Below, one piece after another: positions 1 through 7,730 of a DNA stretch of 64,000 nucleotides (position 1 is the first letter of the stretch; each line of letters opens with the position of its first letter). The stretch is from an uncultured Collinsella sp. (GTDB taxonomy: Bacteria > Actinomycetota > Coriobacteriia > Coriobacteriales > Coriobacteriaceae). The translations under genes and the position numbers were made by a program. The notes under the pieces were generated by a model. That model was given only the letters and a program-made list of their open reading frames with translations. It was not told the DNA's origin and made no database searches. The DNA lies in the NCBI GenBank assembly GCA_934654775.1, contig CAKUGR010000011.1, forward strand, positions 1 through 64,000, written 5' to 3'.

Positions 1-3
1 AAT

Positions 4-50
4 GAAACGCCCCCGTTCTGCTCCTTCGGAGCTACGAACGGGGGCGTTTC
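4..50. terminator. Strong bidirectional hairpin terminator
   Basis: A 15-bp perfect stem (4-18 with 36-50) carries a nested loop hairpin closed by a TTCG-like turn. The A-rich left side and T-rich right side suit termination in either direction. Nothing gene-like is visible between here and the lipoprotein gene at 252. Confidence 0.75.
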
Positions 51-251
51 TGGTCTGCGGATTGTTTTCAGGGGTTACCCTGTGCGGCCTTCTACTGCTA
101 TGTTCTATCAATTAAGGTGATATCTAACCATCGGCATGAAAAGGACGGACCGGAAACTCCAATCCACCCCAAGACAAACCTTGGCAAACGACCCATTCAA
201 AAGCAGTGGCTCCATAACGGAGAGGTCCTAAGGAATTAGAGACTTAAAATC

Positions 252-1355
252 CTATGAAATCTCAATGGTTGCCCTAGATATCTCAAGGTATTGCCCATCG
301 GATACAGTGACGAAACTATTCCCTTCGAAATTATCGTTATTGATAATATTGAAGGAGTCATTTGCATCCACCGTGCCCAAGACCGCATAGTAGCCACTTC
401 CCGATTGCGCCGTAATGTTATACTCACCCGGCTGAATATCGAGTCCAACTTTATATATGCCCTCTCCGCTCAATATCGAAGTTGGTTTTGCATCCGCAAT
501 TGCAACAAATGAAGCCCCCGTAACTTCAAGCAGTTGACCATCGGAAACCGTAACATATGCGCATGTATTGAAATTGCCGTTTGAAAGAATGTCGCCCTTT
601 GATGAATCGGGATAAACGCAGTAATAGCCGTATCTTGATGAGCAGGTTATCTTGTACTCGCCAGACGGAATATCTTTCCCCACACGGTACGATCCCGCAG
701 AATAGCTGACCACTGGAGACGCCTCGTTAGACCCAAGGTCTGATTTGGCATCCATGTTGTCAGATTTTGAGCTAGAGGAGCCACCGTATTTAGGGGCATC
801 TTTTCTATCAACCTCAAACGATTTCGCAACGCTCGAAAGAATAGGCTTAGCTTTGCTCCAATCGTCCTTAGCCGCAATCAGCTCAACGCCAACCGACGAG
901 TCTCCCGTAATTGAAACGACAAGGTATCCCTGCGGTTCCTTTTTTCCACTCATATCAACATTAGTTAAATATGTTGGAACAGGATCAGACTTTGAGCTGA
1001 TTAAAGTCCAATCAGACGAAATACCATCCAGATTCTCGGCCCAGTAATCAAGTAACTCCTGATCATTTCCAAAATCTGAAAGTGGATATATATCCAAACC
1101 AAGCATTACAAGGCCATCAAAATCATCAGGCGTAATTGAAAGCAACCCGTCCCCATCGTCTTCAGACTCCCAGGTTTTTGGAACCTCAATCGAAGCAGAC
1201 ACGGAGTCATCTGAGCCACATGCCACCGTCTGCTTTATCATCTCGTCGCTATTTGAGCCAGCTGACCCCGCACCAGTTGAACAGCCAGCAATACAACCAA
1301 TGCACACCAAACTCAACGCAAATGAAATTAATATCCTAAACAGCTTTCGATTCAT
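252..1355 (-). CDS. Surface lipoprotein with a duplicated C-terminal domain
   Basis: This encodes 367 residues. The N-terminus has a signal peptide ending in the lipobox IAGC with the lipidated cysteine at position 25, so the mature protein should sit on the outer face of the membrane. The middle (about 45-180) is a globular region I cannot name. The C-terminus holds two related repeats of about 66 residues (roughly 222-285 and 300-367). Each begins with a Y-x-V-G-x-D-I-x-x-G-E-Y pattern and contains V-T-V-S-D-G-Q. The start is preceded by a GGGGAGG Shine-Dalgarno. Codon use is A/T-richer than the neighbours. Function is unknown; binding or sensing at the cell surface is only a guess. Confidence 0.85.
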   Translation of the reverse strand: MNRKLFRILISFALSLVCIGCIAGCSTGAGSAGSNSDEMIKQTVACGSDDSVSASIEVPKTWESEDDGDGLLSITPDDFDGLVMLGLDIYPLSDFGNDQELLDYWAENLDGISSDWTLISSKSDPVPTYLTNVDMSGKKEPQGYLVVSITGDSSVGVELIAAKDDWSKAKPILSSVAKSFEVDRKDAPKYGGSSSSKSDNMDAKSDLGSNEASPVVSYSAGSYRVGKDIPSGEYKITCSSRYGYYCVYPDSSKGDILSNGNFNTCAYVTVSDGQLLEVTGASFVAIADAKPTSILSGEGIYKVGLDIQPGEYNITAQSGSGYYAVLGTVDANDSFNIINNDNFEGNSFVTVSDGQYLEISRATIEIS

Positions 1356-1622
1356 TCGACTCTTCCTCCCCTTAAATCAAATAAACCAAATTCATCTTCT
1401 AACAATCGCTAGTGACCTGTCCATCCATAATCGGTAGGCGGCAGCACAATGGAGAGGCATTTAAAAACTCTTTAAGCATCCATTCAAATAAACAAACCGC
1501 AGTTCACCAGACGGTTTCACTGAGAATCTGGATGATTAACACTACAGCCAAATAGGCATGCGTCGCGGGCAATGATTACCCTGAATCCCGAATACGTAGC
1601 GCGAGTCGGGGCGTGTTCAACC
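1356..1622. other. Intergenic stretch, leader of the lipoprotein gene
   Basis: No coding region or RNA gene could be supported here. The part next to 1355 carries the Shine-Dalgarno and presumably the promoter of the minus-strand lipoprotein gene; no convincing -35/-10 pair was found. The 62-bp tandem repeats begin at the right end. Confidence 0.5.
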
Positions 1623-1800
1623 GAAAAGTGTGTCCCGGGTTTGGAGGCGGATTCTGGGATGCGGTTTCCGCTTGGGGTCTGTTTGGGAAACTGTGGGACG
1701 GAATTTTGCTTTATTTTGGGTTGCACTTTCCGCAACATGCCTCAACCGGAAAGTGTGTCCCGGAATTCGGACTCGGAATGGGATGGAGTTTCCGCCCGGT
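1623..1800. repeat. Three tandem ~62-bp degenerate repeats
   Basis: Each unit begins with a GGAAAGTGTGTCCCGGAATT-like block (1623, 1686 and 1748) and ends with TTTCCGC (1665, 1727 and 1789). The spacing is 62-63 bp. Units 1 and 3 are the closest; unit 2 has GGGA in place of TCCC. No credible protein is encoded, because open frames here lack start signals and codon bias. Confidence 0.7.
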
Positions 1801-1803
1801 AGC

Positions 1804-1840
1804 AAAAAGGCCTCCGGAACTGTTGCTCTGGAGGCCTTTC
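1804..1840 (-). terminator. Terminator of the first acetate kinase gene
   Basis: An inverted repeat (AAGGCCTCC / GGAGGCCTT) is followed on the minus strand by a T-run. It lies 22 bp past the stop codon of the acetate kinase gene. Confidence 0.8.
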
Positions 1841-1861
1841 TCTCAATTGCAGACGAATGCG

Positions 1862-3040
1862 TTAGTTGTTACCGGTTAGACGCTCGACGTCGTGGGCGAT
1901 CATGTATTCCTCGTCGGTGGGGATGACCATGACCGTGACGGCGGAGCCGGCGGCACTGATGACCTGCGGGCCGTTGCCCACGGCCTCGCGGTTCTTGTTG
2001 TTGTCGATGCGCACGCCCAGCCACTCAAAGCAGTCGCAGAAGGCCTTGCGGATCGACCAGTCATTCTCGCCGATGCCGGCGGTAAAGGTGATGGTATCCA
2101 CGCCCGCCATAGAAGCGATCATGGAACCGGCCTGCTGCATGGCCTTGTATGCAAACATATCGAAGGCGAGCAGGCAGCGCTCGTCACCCTCAGAGGCGCG
2201 CGTACGAATGTCTCGGGCATCGTTGGAGATACCCGAGATGGCAAGCAGACCGGACTGCTTGTTCATCATGTCATCGACTTCCTGGTAGCTGTAGCCACCC
2301 TCGCGCTGCAGGTAGCACACGGTAGCCGGGTCGATGGAGCCGCAGCGGGTACCCATCATCAGACCGTCAAGCGGCGTGAGGCCCATCGTGGTATCACGGC
2401 AGACGCCGTCCTCGATGGCGGCAAGCGAGGCGCCGTTGCCCAAATGGCACGAGAGCAGGCGGTGGCAGCGCGAGCCCAGGATCTCTTTGGCCATCATCCA
2501 CTCGTAGCGGTGGCTCGTACCGTGGGCGCCGTACTTGCGCACGTGGTACTTGTCGCACACGTCCTTGGGCAGGGCATAGGTGTAGGCGACCTCGGGCATG
2601 GTCATGTGGAACGAGGTGTCGAAGACGGCCACGTTAGGCAGCTCCGGATACTTCTCGCGGCAATATTCGATTGCCGCGGCCTCGCCGTAATTGTGCAGCG
2701 GGGCGAGCGGGGCCACCTCAAGGATCTTAGCCATGACCTCATCGTCGACGACCGCGGAATCATCGAAGTGCCAGCCACCCTGAACGATACGGTGGCCGAT
2801 GCCATCGATCGTAAAGTCAGTCTTCTCGAGCTCCTCGAGCACGCGCGCAATGGCGCAGCGATGATCGGGAAAAGGAATCTCCTCGGTCTGCTTGGCGCCA
2901 CCGTTCTCGGAGTGGCCAAAGATGCCCATCTCCGAGCCGATACGCTCGCAGTTGCCCTTGGCGAAAACCTCGCGGGTATCGGTATCCAAAAGCTGATATT
3001 TAAGGCTCGAGCTGCCGGCGTTGACAACAAGTACGTTCAT
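1862..3040 (-). CDS. ackA: Acetate kinase, copy 1
   Basis: This 392-residue protein interconverts acetyl phosphate + ADP and acetate + ATP, the last step of the ATP-yielding acetate branch. The family landmarks are in order: the N-terminal phosphate-binding segment NAGSSSLKYQ, GAHGTSH, CHLGNGAS, MGTRCGSIDP and the C-terminal FTAGIGEN. Length is normal for AckA. A closely related copy lies directly upstream on the same strand (3205-4383). Terminator-like hairpins follow both genes, so they may be separate transcription units. No phosphotransacetylase gene is next to them. Copy 1 keeps the canonical HGTSH and GNGAS motifs. Confidence 0.96.
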   Translation of the reverse strand: MNVLVVNAGSSSLKYQLLDTDTREVFAKGNCERIGSEMGIFGHSENGGAKQTEEIPFPDHRCAIARVLEELEKTDFTIDGIGHRIVQGGWHFDDSAVVDDEVMAKILEVAPLAPLHNYGEAAAIEYCREKYPELPNVAVFDTSFHMTMPEVAYTYALPKDVCDKYHVRKYGAHGTSHRYEWMMAKEILGSRCHRLLSCHLGNGASLAAIEDGVCRDTTMGLTPLDGLMMGTRCGSIDPATVCYLQREGGYSYQEVDDMMNKQSGLLAISGISNDARDIRTRASEGDERCLLAFDMFAYKAMQQAGSMIASMAGVDTITFTAGIGENDWSIRKAFCDCFEWLGVRIDNNKNREAVGNGPQVISAAGSAVTVMVIPTDEEYMIAHDVERLTGNN

Positions 3041-3152
3041 GAGACTCCTTCGTGATTACAGTACGGTCGGCAAACCTATAAGGCGGCCGTAACCTTAATA
3101 AGAAGTTATCAGAATTCAATAAATATCTATTAAACTCTTCGCCCAAAGAGCA

Positions 3153-3196
3153 TAAAAGGGGGCTGAACGGCACAAGGCCATCCAGTCCCCTCCCCT
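3153..3196 (-). terminator. Terminator between the two acetate kinase genes
   Basis: On the minus strand a GGGG-CTG-GGC / GCC-CAG-CCCC stem with small bulges is followed by TTTTAT. It lies just past the stop of the second acetate kinase gene and upstream of the first. Confidence 0.7.
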
Positions 3197-3204
3197 TGCA
3201 TCAA

Positions 3205-4383
3205 TTACTTACCGCTGACGATGCGCTCGACGTCGGAAGCGATCATGAACTCCTCGTCCGTGGGGATGACGAAGATCTTGACCTTGGAATCCTTGGCGGA
3301 CAGGCACCAAGCGCCGTCGCCACGCAGGGCGTTGCGGGCATGGTCCATCTTGACACCCATAAAGGCCAGACGGTCGGCCACACCGGCGCGGACGGCCGGA
3401 GCGTGCTCGCCGATGCCGGCGGTAAAGACGAGCGTGTCCATGCCGCACATGGACGTTGCCATCTCGGCGGCCTTGGCGGCAATCTTGTAGACGAACATAT
3501 CGAAGGCGAGCTGAGCCTCAGGATCGCCAGCAGCGGCGAGCTCCTCGACGTTGCGGCAGTCGTTGGTCTTGCCACCGGTCACAGCCATGAGGCCGGACTT
3601 CTTGTTCATCATCTCGTCGACCTCGTCGAAGGTGTAGCCACCCTCGCGCTGCAGGTAGCACACGGTAGCCGGGTCGATGGAACCGCAGCGGGTGCCCATC
3701 ATGACGCCGTCGAGCGGGGTAAGGCCCATGGTGGTGTCCATGCACTTGCCGTCCTCGATAGCGCACAGGGAAGCGCCGGAGCCGATGTGGCACACGACAA
3801 CCTTGCGGGCCTCGCCGTTGGTCATCTCGGCAACCTTCTTGGAGATGTAGCGGTAGCTGGTGCCGTGGGCGCCGTACTTACGGATGTGCAGTTTGTCGCA
3901 GACGTCCTTGGGCAGGGCGTAGGTCTTGGCGACCTCGGGCATGTTGAAGTGGAAAGCGGTGTCGTAGACCGTGACGTTGGGCAGGTCGGGATACTGCTCC
4001 AGGCAGAACTCGATAACGTTGGCCTCGGGGTTGTTGTGCAGCGGGGCGAGCGGGGCGACCTCGCGGATCTTGGCGAGAACGTCCTCGTCGACGAGGGAGG
4101 AATCGCCAAAGTACCAACCGCCCTGAACGATACGGTGGCCGATGCCCTCGATCTTGACGCCGTTGGCCTCGAGGTCCTTCAGGACGACCTCGATGGCGAC
4201 CTTGTGGTCGGGGAACTCGATGTTCTCGGTCACCTTCTTGGAGCCGTTGGCAGCGTGGGTGAAGGTACCGCCGGTAAAGCAGACGCGCTCGCAGGAGCCC
4301 TTTGCGGACACCTTGTGGGACTTGGTATCGATAACTTGATACTTAAGGGTCGAAGATCCTGCGTTGACGACCAGAACGTTCAT
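3205..4383 (-). CDS. ackA: Acetate kinase, copy 2
   Basis: This is a second 392-residue acetate kinase, collinear with copy 1. It has NAGSSTLKYQ at the N-terminus, MGTRCGSIDP, and FTAGIGEH near the C-terminus. Two motif positions differ: HGTSH has become HGTSY and GNGAS has become GSGAS. The rest of the active site looks intact, so the enzyme is probably functional but may differ in kinetics or acyl substrate (for example propionate or butyrate). That preference is inference only. The pair looks like a local tandem duplication. Confidence 0.95.
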   Translation of the reverse strand: MNVLVVNAGSSTLKYQVIDTKSHKVSAKGSCERVCFTGGTFTHAANGSKKVTENIEFPDHKVAIEVVLKDLEANGVKIEGIGHRIVQGGWYFGDSSLVDEDVLAKIREVAPLAPLHNNPEANVIEFCLEQYPDLPNVTVYDTAFHFNMPEVAKTYALPKDVCDKLHIRKYGAHGTSYRYISKKVAEMTNGEARKVVVCHIGSGASLCAIEDGKCMDTTMGLTPLDGVMMGTRCGSIDPATVCYLQREGGYTFDEVDEMMNKKSGLMAVTGGKTNDCRNVEELAAAGDPEAQLAFDMFVYKIAAKAAEMATSMCGMDTLVFTAGIGEHAPAVRAGVADRLAFMGVKMDHARNALRGDGAWCLSAKDSKVKIFVIPTDEEFMIASDVERIVSGK

Positions 4384-4436
4384 GTGTCTCCCTACTAACA
4401 GGCGGTGTGGCGCCGCCAGGTTACATACGCTTCAAT

Positions 4437-4470
4437 AATAAACCCAAACGCCCTCGCGCTCGGGTTTATT
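4437..4470 (-). terminator. Terminator of the HIT gene
   Basis: A 9-bp perfect stem (AATAAACCC / GGGTTTATT) lies 61 bp past the stop of the HIT gene, in the gap before the acetate kinase gene. Confidence 0.6.
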
Positions 4471-4530
4471 GCGTTGATATATAAGTTATCGATGCCGTAG
4501 CTTCCGCTTCATTGCGCGGCACAGGCGCCC

Positions 4531-4866
4531 TCAGATGAGGTTCTCGCCCAGGTTCTTGCCGCCGAGGACGTGCATGTGGAAGTGCATAACGGTCTGGCCG
4601 GCGTTGACGCCCTTGTTGGAGATGACGCGGAAACCGTCCTCCAGGCCCTTGGCCTTGGCGACCTCCTGGATGGCGTGAGCCATGGCGCCCATGGTCTCGG
4701 CAGGCACGTTGTCGGCGATGTCGCTGTAGTGCTTCTTGGGGATCACGAGCGTGTGGACCGGCGCCTGGGGGTTAAGGTCGTCGAACGCGATGACCTGGTC
4801 GTCCTCATAGACAGCGGTCGAGGGGATCTCGTGGTTGGCGATTTTGCAGAAGATGCAATCACACAT
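4531..4866 (-). CDS. HIT-family nucleotide hydrolase
   Basis: This 111-residue protein of the histidine triad superfamily is of the HINT/Hit type. Such enzymes hydrolyse nucleoside phosphoramidates or AMP-linked metabolites. The catalytic triad appears as HFHMHVLGG near the C-terminus. The N-terminal CDCIFCKI motif is typical of bacterial HIT proteins. Length is normal. It follows xseA-xseB on the same strand, separated by a large perfect palindrome (4891-5002), so it probably has its own promoter. The physiological substrate cannot be read from the sequence. Confidence 0.93.
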   Translation of the reverse strand: MCDCIFCKIANHEIPSTAVYEDDQVIAFDDLNPQAPVHTLVIPKKHYSDIADNVPAETMGAMAHAIQEVAKAKGLEDGFRVISNKGVNAGQTVMHFHMHVLGGKNLGENLI

Positions 4867-4890
4867 AGCTGGTTCCTTTCTAACTAGCCA

Positions 4891-5002
4891 GGGTAGTCTT
4901 TTTGGGACGGGGCTTTTTTGACCACTTTTCGCCAGCGTCTGACGCTCGGCGAGGCAGCCGGCAAGAGGTAGTCAAAAAAGCCCCGTCCCAAAAAGACTAC
5001 CC
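4891..5002. repeat. 32-bp perfect inverted repeat with 48-bp loop
   Basis: The arms 4891-4922 and 4971-5002 are perfect reverse complements. The loop contains a smaller hairpin (CGCC-AGCGT / ACGCT-CGGCG). Both arms contain T- or A-runs, so the element can act as a terminator in either orientation. It sits between xseB and the HIT gene. Confidence 0.85.
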
Positions 5003-5022
5003 CAAAGTGGGCTGTGGGATGG

Positions 5023-5289
5023 TTAGAACGAGAGGTTATCGTCGGTGTTGGCGGCTTCGCCGTCGGCGAGCACGTCGTTGCCGTCGACATCCTTAAGAAG
5101 CACCGAGACCTTCTGCTCGGCATCGGCCAGGCGGGTACGCAGGCTCTTGAGAAGCTCAACGCCGCGGGTGTAGCTCTCGAGCGACTCCTCGAGCTCCATG
5201 TCGCCCGACTCCAGGCTGCGGATAATGAGCTCCAGCTCCTGCGAGGCCTGCTTGTACGTAAGCTGCTCGACCGGGGTCTTCTCTGCCAT
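5023..5289 (-). CDS. xseB: Exodeoxyribonuclease VII small subunit
   Basis: This is the 88-residue small subunit of exonuclease VII, which with XseA degrades single-stranded DNA to oligonucleotides in the cytoplasm. The mostly helical sequence has the family pattern LTYKQASQELELIIRSLE, followed by the S-L-x-x-Y-x-x-G-x-x-L-L signature (LESYTRGVELL). It lies 42 bp downstream of xseA on the same strand, the usual operon arrangement. The C-terminal tail is acidic. Confidence 0.93.
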   Translation of the reverse strand: MAEKTPVEQLTYKQASQELELIIRSLESGDMELEESLESYTRGVELLKSLRTRLADAEQKVSVLLKDVDGNDVLADGEAANTDDNLSF

Positions 5290-5331
5290 ATCTGTTTCCT
5301 TTCCTAAAGGTCTATCACTGTGAAACGCGGT

Positions 5332-6783
5332 CTACTCGACCGTATCGACGGTTGCCGCCACGTTGCCGTCCGCCATGCGCACGCGGATAGCGTCACCAGG
5401 CTTAAACGTCTTGGCGCTCGTAGCCACGCCGTCATCGCTGTACGCGATGGAGTAACCGCGGGCGAGCACCTTGAGCGGCGACAGGGCGTCGAGCGAGGCC
5501 GCTGCACGGCCTAAGTCAGACGCAGGCTTGCTCAACATCGTGCGCCCCTGATGCTCCAGGCGGGAGCTCGCGAGCGTGAGTGAATGGCGCTTGCCATCGA
5601 GCCCCGAGGTGCTTGCGACCAAGCGCTCGGGCAGACGCTCGAAGCTCGAACGGAAGGCACCGACCGAGCGCGCAATGGCGCCCGACAGGCGGTCAGCGGT
5701 CAGGGCAAGCTCCGACTCGCGACGCTCGACCATAAATGTTGGATCGTTGAGGCACGGACGGCACGCGGCCGCATCGAGCGCATCACCCAAGCGCGCCATA
5801 TAAGTACTCCAGGCACGCCGACCGCGCTGGTCGAGCATCTCCAGATCGACCTGATCCGACCCGATCATCGAAGCCATCGCAGCACCTAGGCGCTGATGGC
5901 GCGTCTCGAGCACATCCGCCAGCTCTGTCATAGCCGGTGCCACGGATTCTGCCGCCGCCGTTGGCGTGGAAGCGCGACGGTCACTCACCATGTCGCAGAT
6001 TGAAGTATCGGGCTCATGGCCAATACCTGTCACCACAGGCACGGGGCAAGCCGCTACCGCACGGGCAAGGTCTTCGTCGTTAAAGGTCATGAGGTCCTCG
6101 AAGGAACCGCCGCCACGCACGAGCAAAATGCAATCGGGTGACGGCGTAATGGCAGCGGCGCGGCGCAAGCCTTCAATAAGCTCCGCCGGCGCTCCCTCGC
6201 CCTGGACCTTGGCACCCACGCAAACGAGCTCGACAAGTGGGTTGCGACGGCGCAGCGTACGCTTGACGTCGTCGATCACGGCGCCCGAAAGCGAGGTGAC
6301 GACCGCCACGCGTGAACAAAACACCGGAATGCGACGTTTGCGCGCCTCGTCCATCAGGCCCTCGCGGCGCAGCTTCTCGGCCAACTGCGCCACCTGTTGA
6401 CGCAGCAGGCCCTCCCCTGCCAGCGAGAATGAACGAGCGACAAAGCTCATGCGGCCCGTGGGCTTATAGAGATTGAAGCTGCCCTTAAAGCTCACCTGCA
6501 TACCGTCGCGCAAGTCGAAGGTGCGCTTAAGATAGGCACCCTTCCAGATGATGCAATCGACGGCAGCCGAGTCGTCCTTGATCTGGAAGTAGCAGTGGCC
6601 GCTTCGGGCATTGGGGCCACGAAAGCCGGTGACCTCGCCCAGGACGCTCAGCTGCGGAATCGCATCGAGCGCGCCAGCGGCGATCTCCACCGCCTGGCTC
6701 ACGCTGAGCTCTTTGCGCTCCTGCTCGTCCGAGCCGTCGAACTCGGCAGAAACGCTATTGCCGGTTAGATTCCAGCCTGCCAC
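5332..6783 (-). CDS. xseA: Exodeoxyribonuclease VII large subunit
   Basis: This 483-residue catalytic subunit of exonuclease VII takes part in mismatch and damage repair of DNA ends. It has an N-terminal OB-fold nucleic-acid-binding domain (about 30-120), a central nuclease domain with VRGGGSFEDL and GIGHEPDTSICDMVSDRRAS-type motifs followed by TPTAAAE, and a C-terminal coiled-coil. I chose the GTG at 6783 because AAAGGAGG precedes it by 4 bases. An in-frame ATG further upstream lacks a ribosome site. It is followed by xseB. Confidence 0.95.
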   Translation of the reverse strand: MAGWNLTGNSVSAEFDGSDEQERKELSVSQAVEIAAGALDAIPQLSVLGEVTGFRGPNARSGHCYFQIKDDSAAVDCIIWKGAYLKRTFDLRDGMQVSFKGSFNLYKPTGRMSFVARSFSLAGEGLLRQQVAQLAEKLRREGLMDEARKRRIPVFCSRVAVVTSLSGAVIDDVKRTLRRRNPLVELVCVGAKVQGEGAPAELIEGLRRAAAITPSPDCILLVRGGGSFEDLMTFNDEDLARAVAACPVPVVTGIGHEPDTSICDMVSDRRASTPTAAAESVAPAMTELADVLETRHQRLGAAMASMIGSDQVDLEMLDQRGRRAWSTYMARLGDALDAAACRPCLNDPTFMVERRESELALTADRLSGAIARSVGAFRSSFERLPERLVASTSGLDGKRHSLTLASSRLEHQGRTMLSKPASDLGRAAASLDALSPLKVLARGYSIAYSDDGVATSAKTFKPGDAIRVRMADGNVAATVDTVE

Positions 6784-6852
6784 GCAGCCTCCTTTCGTCA
6801 TTGTGCACACGGGCTCCAGCCCTGTGCAAATTCAAGTCCCACACATAGTACA

Positions 6853-6882
6853 GCGCCGCGGGGACACAAATCCCCGCGGCGC
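6853..6882 (-). terminator. GC-rich hairpin after the zinc peptidase gene
   Basis: A 12-bp perfect stem (GCGCCGCGGGGA / TCCCCGCGGCGC) closes on a 6-base loop. It lies downstream of the peptidase stop codon. No T-run follows on the minus strand, so it may be a weak or factor-assisted terminator. Confidence 0.5.
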
Positions 6883-6898
6883 CTGTCAGTCCAAGCTC

Positions 6899-7603
6899 TT
6901 ATCGGTTGGAGTTTCTGTTGTAACGAGCCATAAGGTAGAGCAGCTGAATAATCGAGGTCAGTGCCGCTGCCACGTAGGTGAGCGCAGCTGCCGTCAGTAC
7001 CTTCTTGGCACCGTTGACCTGCTTGGAGCTCATACACGACTGCTCGATATACGCCACAGCGCGGCGGCTGGCATCGATCTCGACCGGCAGCGTAACCAGC
7101 TGGAACAGCACGCTAAACGAGAAGAAGATCAGCGCGAGGGTCGTGAGTCCCGCGATGTTCATGAACAGGCCCATGAGCAGCACGATCGTCCAGGTATTCT
7201 GAGTAAAGTTGACGACGGGCACGAGGGCGCTGCGCACCTTCATCATGGCGTAACCGCTTTGACGCTGGGCGGCATGGCCCGCCTCATGGCAGGCAACGGC
7301 AACGCTTGCGACCGAGCCACCCGAACGGTTAGCGTCCGAGAGATACAGGTTGTTATCCTGCGGGTTGTAGTGGTCGGTGAGCTCGCCGGCAACGCCCTTG
7401 ATGCCCACGGCGTTGCAACCGTTGGCATCGAGCATGCGGCGAGCGACCGCGGCGCCTGTGTCGCCGTCCGAACGAACCTTGGACCACGTCTTGTACGTCG
7501 AGTTGATATAGCTCTGCGCGGCAAGACCGAGCACCGTACAAATAAGAACAACCAGCAGGTACAGCGGGTCGATGCCAAAGCCGTATCCATAGTAATAAGG
7601 CAT
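6899..7603 (-). CDS. Membrane neutral zinc metallopeptidase (YugP family)
   Basis: This 234-residue membrane protein belongs to the zinc-dependent peptidase family typified by YugP. A transmembrane segment near residues 12-30 precedes the zinc site HEAGH (in ACHEAGHAAQ), and hydrophobic segments follow at about 120-175 and near the C-terminus. The ATG at 7603 is chosen because GGAGG lies seven bases upstream; it gives the tyrosine-rich start MPYYYGYGFG common in this family. Its substrates are unknown. It stands alone between RNase D and xseA. Confidence 0.9.
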   Translation of the reverse strand: MPYYYGYGFGIDPLYLLVVLICTVLGLAAQSYINSTYKTWSKVRSDGDTGAAVARRMLDANGCNAVGIKGVAGELTDHYNPQDNNLYLSDANRSGGSVASVAVACHEAGHAAQRQSGYAMMKVRSALVPVVNFTQNTWTIVLLMGLFMNIAGLTTLALIFFSFSVLFQLVTLPVEIDASRRAVAYIEQSCMSSKQVNGAKKVLTAAALTYVAAALTSIIQLLYLMARYNRNSNR

Positions 7604-7698
7604 GCGAATTCCTCCGAATCGAGTTACACGTTGGAGGCATTCTACCCATTCAGCTGACCAGCAAGTCAGCATCGATGTTTCGGCATTACCGCTCTAGA

Positions 7699-7730
7699 AC
7701 GTTTGCAGCGCCTGGCAAAACCGCGTAACT
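7699..7730. repeat. Truncated copy of the GTTACGCGG palindromic repeat
   Basis: The block GTTTGCAGCG...AAAACCGCGTAAC matches the reverse complement of the repeat at 30021-30062, with the second palindrome arm missing. It overlaps the RNase D stop codon. Confidence 0.55.

Noticed and set aside
1517..1926. Several short open frames over the tandem repeats
   Set aside because: They follow the repeat rather than codon bias, have no ribosome site and are repetitive in both strands.
1892..4398. Long plus-strand open frames opposite both acetate kinase genes
   Set aside because: They are antisense shadows of GC-rich genes: rich in Val, Gly, His and Asp, without ribosome sites or family motifs.
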